Assembly: GCA_016717005.1 (NCBI GenBank) | Contig: JADJUF010000007.1 | Span: 192,001 to 256,000 of the forward strand | Length of the DNA stretch: 64,000 nt | Direction of reading: 5' to 3' | Source of the DNA: Myxococcales bacterium | GTDB lineage: Bacteria; Myxococcota_A; Polyangia; Haliangiales; Haliangiaceae | In this document: piece by piece, positions 1 through 8,201 of the stretch | How positions within the stretch are numbered: position 1 is the stretch's first letter | Layout: each line of letters begins with the position of its first letter | Notes under the pieces: model-generated | What the model saw: only the letters and a program-made list of their open reading frames with translations | What the model was told of the DNA's origin: nothing | Database searches by the model: none | Program-made: the position numbers and the translations under genes

Positions 1-91
1 GCTTGGTTTCACGCGGCGACGCTACCACGGGGGTCGGTTCCGCTACGCCCTGGCTCGCTCGCGCCGTGGTGGTGAGGCACCATCGACGGCG

Positions 92-771
92 ATGACCGTT
101 TCGACCCGCGCAAGGTTCATCGGATCGCTGGCCGCCGGACTCGTGGTCGCCACCGCGGCCGCGACGCCGGTCCGGGCGGACATGCCCGAGCCCGAGGAGG
201 CCGAGGCGCCCGAGGCGCCCGAGGCGCCCGAGGCGCCCGAGGTCGCGCCCGCACCGCCCCGCCCGGCGCCCCCGCCGCTGCCCGAGCGCGAGGGCGGCCG
301 GGTCGGCATCGGACTCTACGCCGGCCTCGGCAGCCTCGTGAACGCCGGCACCCACACGATGCTGGGCGTGTCGCTGCGCTTCGGCGGCGCGTTCACCGAC
401 CGGGTCCACGTCCTCGGCGAGCTCTCGCTCATGGCGACGCTCGGCACGGGCACCTACTACCAGGGCGCCCTCGACCTCGGCGCCCAGGTCTACGCGCTGC
501 CCAGGCTCTACCTGCGCGCGGCGGCGGCGGCATCAAGTACGACATCGCCAGCTACCAGGGCCAGTGGCCGCGCCAGAGCAACTACCCGTGGCTGCACCTG
601 GCCGGCGGCGTCGGCTGGGACGTCCACCGCCGCGGCCAGCGCGCCGCGGCGGTCGAGCTGCTGCTGACGAAGTCGCTCACCGACGACCAGGACTTCCGCT
701 GGTCCCCGACCGACGCCGACCCGCGCTACGACGTCACCGTCGCGCTGGGCCTGAACCTCGACTGGTACTGA
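92..771 (+). CDS. Exported outer-membrane beta-barrel-like protein, apparent 1-base frameshift
   Basis: An N-terminal signal peptide (about 30 residues, ending near VRA-D) is followed by an acidic Pro-rich linker holding four EAP repeats, encoded by a 9-bp repeat at 203-238. Then come alternating Gly/aromatic strands typical of a small outer-membrane barrel. The reading frame breaks within the G/C run at 518-531. Adding one G restores a glycine stretch, and the following frame continues sensibly (KYDIASYQG...) to a TGA at 771 with a C-terminal aromatic (NLDWY) as expected for a barrel strand. No substrate can be inferred. The break is more likely a consensus error than decay, because both halves look constrained. 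Confidence 0.6.
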
Positions 772-786
772 TCGCGCCGGCCGCGG

Positions 787-1569
787 TCACTGGTTGCCAG
801 GACAGGCGGCCTCGTCGTCGACGGGATCGTCGTCGACCCGCCGCTCGGCCCAGGCCTCCGCGTCCGGCAAGAGCCGCGGCGTCAGCGGGCGCGCCAGCAC
901 GCCCGGGCGGAGCCCGGCGCGGTCGAGCTCGTACAGGTCGAGCACGTGCGCGACCAGATCGACGTCGGCGTAGGCGTCGGGATCAAAGGCGCGCTCGGCG
1001 TAGAACGCGCGGTACTCGTGCAGGAACGCCGACGTCGGCAGGTCGTCCCAGTAGCCGACCTCGGACCGATTGATGACGTGGTTGGTCTCGTGGACCAGGG
1101 TCGCGGCCAGCAGGCGCGTCGACAGCCCGCGGGCGACGTAGATACGGTCGCTCCACATGTACCCGTCGAGCTCGCCGGTGACGGCCCGGGCCGCGCGGCT
1201 GCGGCCGTCGTGGAGCCGCGCGTAGTCGGCCGAGGTCAACGCCACGCTGAGCTCGGCGCGCACCCGCTCGAAGTCCCAGCAGGTCAGATCGACCAGCTCG
1301 TCGACCCTGACGCGACCGGCGCGGATCGACGCGGCGGTGAGCCGGGCGATCGGCGCGTCGTCGGCCTCGAGCAGGGCCAGCGCCCGCTCGACGTAGCTCC
1401 GGAACGCGGCGCTCGAGTGGCTGGGGTCGACCTCGACGAACCCGGCGCTGCCGCCGCGGTCGTCCTTGCCGCCGGTGCCGCCGAGGTCGTCGAGGTCCTC
1501 CGGGCTGGTGACGCAGGCGGCCCACGCCAGCAGGACCAGACCGAGACCGAGCGAGGTGGCGCGACGCAT
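787..1569 (-). CDS. Putative zinc-metallopeptidase-like lipoprotein
   Basis: This 260-residue protein has a lipoprotein signal (lipobox AWAAC, Cys at 19) followed by a low-complexity Asp/Gly linker. An HETNH sequence at residues 160-164 fits the HExxH zinc-binding motif. A second acidic/aromatic helix (HEYRAFYAE, about 184-192) could supply the third ligand. It therefore resembles a minimal gluzincin-like fold on the outer or inner membrane. I do not recognise the family. Loss of activity cannot be excluded. It is convergent with the barrel gene, 15 bases away, and stands alone. Confidence 0.6.
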   Translation of the reverse strand: MRRATSLGLGLVLLAWAACVTSPEDLDDLGGTGGKDDRGGSAGFVEVDPSHSSAAFRSYVERALALLEADDAPIARLTAASIRAGRVRVDELVDLTCWDFERVRAELSVALTSADYARLHDGRSRAARAVTGELDGYMWSDRIYVARGLSTRLLAATLVHETNHVINRSEVGYWDDLPTSAFLHEYRAFYAERAFDPDAYADVDLVAHVLDLYELDRAGLRPGVLARPLTPRLLPDAEAWAERRVDDDPVDDEAACPGNQ

Positions 1570-1695
1570 CCCGCGGGCGACTGCAAGAACCTCACCCGCC
1601 CGCGGCGCTCGAAGATCGCGACCTTGGCCGCGGCCGGCAACTCCGGTAGCCGGCGCCCGGCTCGATCGGCCCCAGCGCGCTCCGCCCCGCGGCGC

Positions 1696-2553
1696 TCACG
1701 CCGTCGGCGCGGCGCCGGGGACCAGCTGGGTGCCGACGCCCTCGCGCGTGAAGATCTCGAGCAGGAGGGCGTGCTCGACCCGGCCGTCGATGATGTGGAT
1801 CTTGGCGACGCCCGCGGCCAGCGCCGCCAGCGCGTTCTCGACCTTGGGGATCATGCCGCCGCGGATCACGCCCGACGCGATCAGCGCCCGGGCCTCGGCG
1901 TCGGTCAGCGTCGGCAGCAGCCGCCCGTCGCGATCGAGCACGCCGGCGATGTCGGTCAGGAGCACCAGCTTGACCGCGCCGATGGCCTGGGCCAGGCGCG
2001 CGGCGAAGACGTCGGCGTTGACGTTGAGCGCGGCGCCGTCGGGGCCGGTGGCCAAGGGCGCGACCACCGGGATGAAGTCCAAGACCAGCCGATCGAGCAC
2101 GGTGCGATCGATCGACGTGACCTCGCCGACCAGGCCCAGCTCGGGTCGGGCGATCCGGGCCCGGGCCAGGCCGCCGTCGCAGCCGGTCAGGCCGACCGCG
2201 GCGCCGCCCTGGTGGTTGATCAGCCGCACCAGCTCCTGGTTGAGCGTGCCGCCGAGGACCATCTCGACCACCTCGAGCTGCGCGGCGTCGGTGACGCGCT
2301 GGCCGTCGACGAACGTCGCCTTGTGGCCCAGGCGGTCGGCCAGCGCGGTGATCTGCTTGCCGCCGCCGTGGACGACGATCACGTGGATCCCGACCCAGTC
2401 GAGCAGGATCAGATCCTCGGCGAAGCGCTGGCGCAGCGCGGCGTCGTCGAGGGCGGCCCCGCCGATCTTCACGACCACGGTCTTGCCGCGGAACTCCGAG
2501 ATGAACGGCAGGGCCTCGACCAGCACCCGCGCCTTGGCGATGACGGCTTCCAC
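1696..2553 (-). CDS. argB: Acetylglutamate kinase
   Basis: This is the 285-residue amino-acid-kinase-family enzyme that phosphorylates N-acetyl-L-glutamate with ATP, the second step of arginine synthesis in the cytoplasm. The N-terminal VKIGG phosphate-binding loop, the HGGG loop, the NVNAD segment and a C-terminal GGMIPK motif are all visible and correctly ordered. The GTG at 2553 is chosen because family similarity begins there and a TAGGAT element lies 8 bases upstream, suggesting leaderless transcription. It lies 47 bases downstream of hslU on the same strand. No other arg gene is in the window. Confidence 0.93.
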   Translation of the reverse strand: MEAVIAKARVLVEALPFISEFRGKTVVVKIGGAALDDAALRQRFAEDLILLDWVGIHVIVVHGGGKQITALADRLGHKATFVDGQRVTDAAQLEVVEMVLGGTLNQELVRLINHQGGAAVGLTGCDGGLARARIARPELGLVGEVTSIDRTVLDRLVLDFIPVVAPLATGPDGAALNVNADVFAARLAQAIGAVKLVLLTDIAGVLDRDGRLLPTLTDAEARALIASGVIRGGMIPKVENALAALAAGVAKIHIIDGRVEHALLLEIFTREGVGTQLVPGAAPTA

Positions 2554-2561
2554 GGCCGCGC

Positions 2562-2567
2562 ATCCTA
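2562..2567 (-). promoter_or_regulatory. TANNNT -10-like element of argB (leaderless type)
   Basis: TAGGAT on the minus strand, 8 bases before the argB GTG. No Shine-Dalgarno lies between. The distance would put the transcript start at or next to the start codon. Confidence 0.4.
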
Positions 2568-2600
2568 CGCTACCCGCGGGCGCGTCAGGCCGCGCCGGGC

Positions 2601-3976
<1,376 letters not shown>

Positions 3977-3980
<4 letters not shown>

Positions 3981-4531
3981 GACAGCTCCTCGACGGTGAG
4001 GTTGGTGTTGGTGTAGATGCAGATCTCGGCGGCGATGCCCATCGCGGCCTCGGCGACCGCGCGGGCCCCGAGCTCGGTGTGGGCCGCCAGCGCCCGGGCC
4101 GCGGCCAGCGCGAACGGCCCGCCCGAGCCGATCGCGGCGATGCCGTCGTCGGGCTCGATGATGTCGCCCTGCCCCGACAGCACGAACGTCACCTCGCGAT
4201 CGGCGACCAGCAGCATCGCCTCGAGCCGGCGCAGCGCCTTGTCCGAGCGCCAGTCCTTGGCCAGATCGACCGCGGCGCGGCGCAGGTTGCCGCGGTGCTC
4301 GCGCAGCTTGCCGTCGAGCCGCTCGAACAGGGCCAGGCCGTCGGCGGCCGAGCCCGCGAACCCGGCGATGGCGCCGCCGCCGCCGGCCTCGCCCAGCCGC
4401 CGGACCTTCCGGGCGCCGCTCTTCATGACGGTGTTGCCGAACGAGACCTGGCCGTCGCCCGCGACGACGACGGCGCCGCCCCGGCGGACGGTGAGGATGG
4501 TGGTGGAACGCAGCAGTCGTTCGGTGCTCAC
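3977..4531 (-). CDS. hslV: ATP-dependent protease peptidase subunit HslV
   Basis: This is the 184-residue proteasome-beta-like peptidase of the HslVU complex. A nine-residue propeptide precedes the TTILTVRRGG mature N-terminus, so Thr10 would be the nucleophile after self-processing. GDGQVSFGNTVMK and IGSGGPFALAAARAL are typical family blocks. Start is GTG at 4531, overlapping the stop of the DoxX-like gene (GTGA). Its own stop overlaps hslU in the same way. The propeptide is longer than the single Met found in Escherichia coli. Confidence 0.97.
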
Positions 4532-5205
4532 GTTGCCGCAGGCTTACCACGGCGGCGGCGCTCGAGCGCCCAGGTCGCCAGCGGCACCAGCGCCAGGGCC
4601 GGCATGACGTAGTAGGCCGGCGAGTCCGGCGTCGGCCGCCGCGGCCGATAGACCTCGCCCAGCGCCAGGCACAGGCCCAGGTAGATCGCGATCACCGCGA
4701 CGCCACACAGCGCCCACAGCCGGCGCTCGATCGGCGGCGGCGACGACGGTGGCGGCGCGGGCGGCGGCGGCCGCTCGGTCAGCATCGCCGCCCAGCGCCG
4801 CAGATCCCAACCCAGCAACCCCGCCAGGCCCAGCACCAGGAGCGTCGTGACGATCACCGTCGGCGCCCGGGCGGTGCTCCAGGTGAACGCCGCGATCGCC
4901 GTGGCGATCGGCAAGGCCAGCGCCGCGCCCAGCGCCGCGAACCGCTGGGTCATGAGCAGGAGCGCCGCGGTCAGCTGGAGCGCGCCGACGAACCGGTACA
5001 TGCCGCCAGTGGCCAGGAACGCGTCGAGGAAGTCGTGGAAGCGGCCGGCGTTCGCCGGGTCGGTGAACGGCTGGCCCAGCACCTTCTTGAGCCCGGCCGG
5101 CACGAACGCGAAGCCGATCAGGATCCGCAGGTTGACGACCGCGAGGTTCGGGCCCCGGCGCGCGCGCGCGCGATCGATCCACCGGACCAGGCCATCGAGC
5201 GACAT
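4528..5205 (-). CDS. DoxX-like integral membrane protein
   Basis: This 225-residue protein has a DoxX-type N-terminal half: a first helix with LIGFAFVPAGLKKVLG, a cytoplasmic FTDPANAGRFHDFLDAF segment and three further hydrophobic helices. A Pro-rich linker and two more C-terminal membrane segments follow. DoxX-family proteins are linked to membrane redox and thiol stress functions in some bacteria; the role here is unknown. The start at 5205 is the Met where family-like sequence begins. Reading further upstream would translate the G run into polyproline, which I reject. Its stop overlaps the hslV start. Confidence 0.75.
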   Translation of the reverse strand: MSLDGLVRWIDRARARRGPNLAVVNLRILIGFAFVPAGLKKVLGQPFTDPANAGRFHDFLDAFLATGGMYRFVGALQLTAALLLMTQRFAALGAALALPIATAIAAFTWSTARAPTVIVTTLLVLGLAGLLGWDLRRWAAMLTERPPPPAPPPSSPPPIERRLWALCGVAVIAIYLGLCLALGEVYRPRRPTPDSPAYYVMPALALVPLATWALERRRRGKPAAT

Positions 5206-5235
5206 CACCGCCACGCTAGCGCGGTTCGCGCCCAG

Positions 5236-5329
<94 letters not shown>

Positions 5330-5365
5330 CTCGACGCCGGCGCCGCGTGACGGTACACGTCGATC

Positions 5366-6349
5366 ATGCTCACGCTCGTCACGGGTGCCACGGGACTGGT
5401 CGGCAACGCGCTGGCGCGGCGCCTCGCCGACGGCGGCCAGCGCGTCCGCGCGCTGGTCCGCGATCTCGACCGGGCCCGCCCGATCCTGCCCGGCGTCGAG
5501 CTGGTGCGCGGCGACATCACCGAGCCGGCGTCGCTGGTGCCGGCGCTGGCCGGCGTCGCCCGGGTGTTCCACGCCGCGGGCATGCCCGAGCAGTGGCAGC
5601 GCGACGAGGGCGTCTTCGATCGGGTCAACCACCTGGGCACGGCGAACGTGCTGGCCGCGGCCCGGACCGCCGGCGTGGCCCGTGTGATCTACACGTCGAC
5701 GATGGACGTGTTCGCGGCCCCGCGCGGCGGCACGCTGGTCGAGACCAACCTCGACCCGCACCCGAAGCACACCGCCTACGAGCGCAGCAAGCAGGCCGCC
5801 GACCGCGCGGCCGAGGCGATCCGCGCCGACGGGCTCGACGTCGTGCACGTCAACCCGGCCGCGGTCTACGGCCCGGGCCCGGTCCACGTCGCGCTCAACG
5901 GCGTGTTCATCCGGCTGCTGACCGGCAAGATGCCGATGGTGCCGCCGGGCGGCATGTCGGTCGTCTACGTCGACGGCGTCGTCGACGCGCACCTGGCCGC
6001 CGCCGACCGCGGCGTCAGCGGCGAGCGCTACCTGGTCAGCGACGGCTACGCGTCGAACCGCGAGCTGTGCGTCGAGATCGCGCGCCAGGCCGGCCTGCGC
6101 AAGGTGCCGCGCGACGCGCCGGCCTGGCTCCTGCGCGGGCTCGCGGGCGTGAGCGCGCCGCTGGCGCGGCTGTTCCGGTTCAGCCCGCTGATCGCGCCGG
6201 GCCAGCTCACGTTCATCCTGTGGCAGGCCCGGGTCGACAGCGCCAAGGCCCAGCGCGAGCTCGGGTTCGCGCCGACGCCGCTGGCGACCGGCGTCGAGCG
6301 CACGCTCGGGTTCCTGCGCGCCGAGGGCCTGGTGCCGGCCGCGGCCTGA
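5366..6349 (+). CDS. NAD(P)-dependent extended SDR (epimerase/dehydratase or 4-reductase type)
   Basis: This 327-residue protein has an N-terminal Rossmann fold with TGATGLVG (6-13), a DIT nucleotide segment near 50-52 and an extended-SDR active site with Tyr138-x3-Lys142 (YERSK). A variable C-terminal substrate domain follows, with NPAAVYGPG. This is closest to the dihydroflavonol-4-reductase/3-beta-HSD-like subgroup, acting on an unidentified sugar, sterol or polyketide-type substrate. Its TGA abuts the xerC stop, sharing TGATCA. It and the doxX-like gene separate xerC from hslVU. Confidence 0.85.
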   Translation: MLTLVTGATGLVGNALARRLADGGQRVRALVRDLDRARPILPGVELVRGDITEPASLVPALAGVARVFHAAGMPEQWQRDEGVFDRVNHLGTANVLAAARTAGVARVIYTSTMDVFAAPRGGTLVETNLDPHPKHTAYERSKQAADRAAEAIRADGLDVVHVNPAAVYGPGPVHVALNGVFIRLLTGKMPMVPPGGMSVVYVDGVVDAHLAAADRGVSGERYLVSDGYASNRELCVEIARQAGLRKVPRDAPAWLLRGLAGVSAPLARLFRFSPLIAPGQLTFILWQARVDSAKAQRELGFAPTPLATGVERTLGFLRAEGLVPAAA

Positions 6350-7324
6350 TCACTCGGTCGGCGGCTCGCCGTCGGCGTGGGCGCGCGGGTGCGCGGCGTC
6401 GTAGACCTTCATCAGGTGATCGAGCGAGACCTTGGTGTAGACCTGGGTCGACGACAGGCTGGCGTGACCGAGCAGCTCCTGGATCGAGCGCAGGTCGACG
6501 CCGCCGTCGAGCAGGTGGGTCGCGAACGAGTGGCGGAAGGCGTGGGGCGTGGCCGGCGCGGTGACGCCGCTGGCGATGGCCCAGGCCCGGGTCAGGCGCT
6601 GGACCGAGCGCGGGGTCAGGCGCTGGCCGCGCGCGTTGACGAACACCGCCGGGCCCGGCGCCCACGCCCGGGCCGCGCGCCACGCGGCGAGCGCGCGCAC
6701 CGCGGCGTCGCCCAGCGGCACGATCCGACGCTTGCCGCCCTTGCCGCGCAGGACCGTGACGGTCCAGGTGCCGTAGCGATCGTGCTCGAGGTCGTCGTGG
6801 TCGAGCGCGCACGCCTCGGACACGCGCAGGCCGGCGCCGTAGAGGACCTCGAACAGCGCCGCGTCGCGCAGCGCCAGGGCCTCGGCCCGGGCGGCCTCGT
6901 CGACGCCGCGCGGGCGCACCGTCGGGCGCGGGCCCGCCGCCGGCGCCTCGACCAGGCGGAACGCGTCGTCGACGTCGAGCGCGCGCGGCAAGCTCGGTCG
7001 CTTCTTGGGCCCGCGGATCGCCGCGGCCGGGTTGCCGGCGACGACGCCGCGCTTGTGCAGGAAGCGGAAGAACGTGCGCAGCGCCGACAGCTTCTTGCCG
7101 ATCGTCGCCGGCCGGTTGGCGTCGAACAGGCTCGCCAGGTGGCGCCGCACCTCGATCGTGTCGACCTCGGCCGGCGTCAGCGGCGGCCGCGGCGCGCGCC
7201 GGGCGGCGACGCCGACGCGGAAGGCCTCGACCTCGGCCAGGTACACCGCGCTGGTCCGCGGCGAGTAGCCGCGCTCGCTCGCGAGGTACGAGGTGAACGA
7301 GGCGATCGCGGTCGGCCAGTCCAT
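6350..7324 (-). CDS. xerC: Site-specific tyrosine recombinase XerC
   Basis: This 324-residue recombinase resolves chromosome dimers at dif with a XerD partner. The N-terminal SAM-like core-binding domain spans about 1-105. The catalytic domain carries Arg167 (AGLRVSE), Lys195 (GKGGK), His261-x2-Arg264 (HAFRHSFATHLL), His287 (LGHASLSSTQ) and nucleophile Tyr296. All catalytic residues are present. The assignment to XerC rather than XerD rests partly on proximity to hslVU, a neighbourhood also seen in Bacillus (codV-clpQ-clpY). A TACGAT lies 12 bases before the ATG. Confidence 0.9.
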   Translation of the reverse strand: MDWPTAIASFTSYLASERGYSPRTSAVYLAEVEAFRVGVAARRAPRPPLTPAEVDTIEVRRHLASLFDANRPATIGKKLSALRTFFRFLHKRGVVAGNPAAAIRGPKKRPSLPRALDVDDAFRLVEAPAAGPRPTVRPRGVDEAARAEALALRDAALFEVLYGAGLRVSEACALDHDDLEHDRYGTWTVTVLRGKGGKRRIVPLGDAAVRALAAWRAARAWAPGPAVFVNARGQRLTPRSVQRLTRAWAIASGVTAPATPHAFRHSFATHLLDGGVDLRSIQELLGHASLSSTQVYTKVSLDHLMKVYDAAHPRAHADGEPPTE

Positions 7325-7396
7325 GAGCGTCGGCAGATCGTAGGCGCCGGCGGGGGCGCGGGCCAGTTTCCTCGACGGTGACGAGTGACGGCGCCC

Positions 7397-7579
7397 GCTC
7401 CGGCTCCGGTTCCGACTCCGGCTCCGGGTCCGGTTCCGGTTCCGGCTCCGGCTCCGGGTCCGGGTCCGGGTCCGGGTCCGGGTCCGGTTCCGGGTCCGGG
7501 TCCGGCTCCGGGTCCGGTTCCGGTTTCGGTTCGGGCGCGGGTGCGGGCGCGGGCGCGGGGCGAGGCTCCGGCTCCGGGC
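7397..7579 (+). repeat. Degenerate hexanucleotide array (GGCTCC/GGTTCC/GGGTCC)
   Basis: About 180 bases of head-to-tail six-base units with variation at positions 3 and 4, interrupted by a GGGCGC-type stretch at about 7531-7563. Translated it would give only Ser-Gly or Pro-Ala strings, so I do not call a gene. Five GGGTCC units at 7456-7482 form a canonical G-quadruplex pattern (G3 tracts with 3-base loops) on the plus strand. The same unit occurs in reverse orientation at 10724-10936. Confidence 0.85.
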
Positions 7580-7631
7580 TCAAAAAATCTCAGCGCCGCT
7601 GACGACTTCGGAGATCGCCAGTACTTGGTGT

Positions 7632-7673
7632 TTGACAATCTCCGACGCTGCGTCTATCTACACACGCAGCGTC
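7632..7673 (+). promoter_or_regulatory. Possible promoter with palindromic operator upstream of the MVP-like gene
   Basis: A consensus TTGACA at 7632-7637 is followed after 17 bases by TATCTA at 7655-7660. The -10-like box lies in the loop of a perfect inverted repeat, GACGCTGCGT (7644-7653) and ACGCAGCGTC (7664-7673). This is the arrangement expected for a repressor operator over a promoter. No T-run follows, so it is not a terminator. It would give a leader of more than 500 bases before the vault-like gene. The -10 match is weak. Confidence 0.4.
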
Positions 7674-8066
7674 AAGATCGGTCGTTCCGTCAGTGGACCG
7701 GTGGCATGGCGAGCGGCGGCGGGATTTCGGGATCGGGTCAGAGGATCGAACGAAGGACGGATTCGTGCGCCAGTACATGCCATCGCTACCCACCAGGTGA
7801 CCCGCGCGGGCGCTCGCCCGCCGCGCGGTCGTCGAGCCTGGCCCGTGGACGGCGCCGCCACGCGTGGTCGCCGCGCCGGGCCGCGTCCAGCCGTGGACGC
7901 CGCGCGCGCGTCGGCGGCGTCGCCGCCACGCTCGGGCCGCGGTCTCGCCAGATCGTCAGTTGCCGACTGACGACCTGCGGCGCGCGTCACCGCCAGTCCG
8001 TGCGGCTGCACTGACCTGCTGATCGGCGGGCGTGCGCCCGCGCGGCCTCCCTCGACCGCGACCGTC
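7674..8066. other. Gene-free stretch before the MVP-like gene
   Basis: About 390 bases with no reading frame of protein-like composition; open frames here are Arg/Ala/Ser-rich GC artefacts. If the 7632 promoter is real, this is transcribed leader. Confidence 0.5.
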
Positions 8067-8086
8067 GGCGACGACGCGTCGTCGCC
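8067..8086. promoter_or_regulatory. 20-bp perfect palindrome upstream of the MVP-like gene
   Basis: GGCGACGACG followed by its exact reverse complement, centred 125 bases before the vault-like ATG. It could be a dimeric regulator site or a DNA cruciform. In GC-rich DNA such palindromes are not very rare, so functional meaning is uncertain. Confidence 0.3.
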
Positions 8087-8201
8087 ACCCCATGCCTCCG
8101 TGCGCGGATCGCGATCCGGGCCTCCTACGCCTGGCGCGGTGGTTCGACTCCACCCGGCGGCGCCGAGTCATCCCATGAAGACCTTGCGAAAGAGTGACAC
8201 C

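Noticed and set aside
7378..7602. Ser-Gly repeat and Pro-Ala-Pro-Val repeat proteins over the hexanucleotide array
   Set aside because: Any frame of a six-base repeat stays open; there is no ribosome site or flanking domain.
7644..7673. The 10-bp inverted repeat as a transcription terminator
   Set aside because: No T-run follows on either strand, the 10-base loop is long, and a TTGACA lies at promoter distance, so an operator fits better.
7590..8014. Several short frames upstream of the vault-like gene
   Set aside because: Chance-like Arg/Ser composition, mutually overlapping on both strands, no ribosome site.
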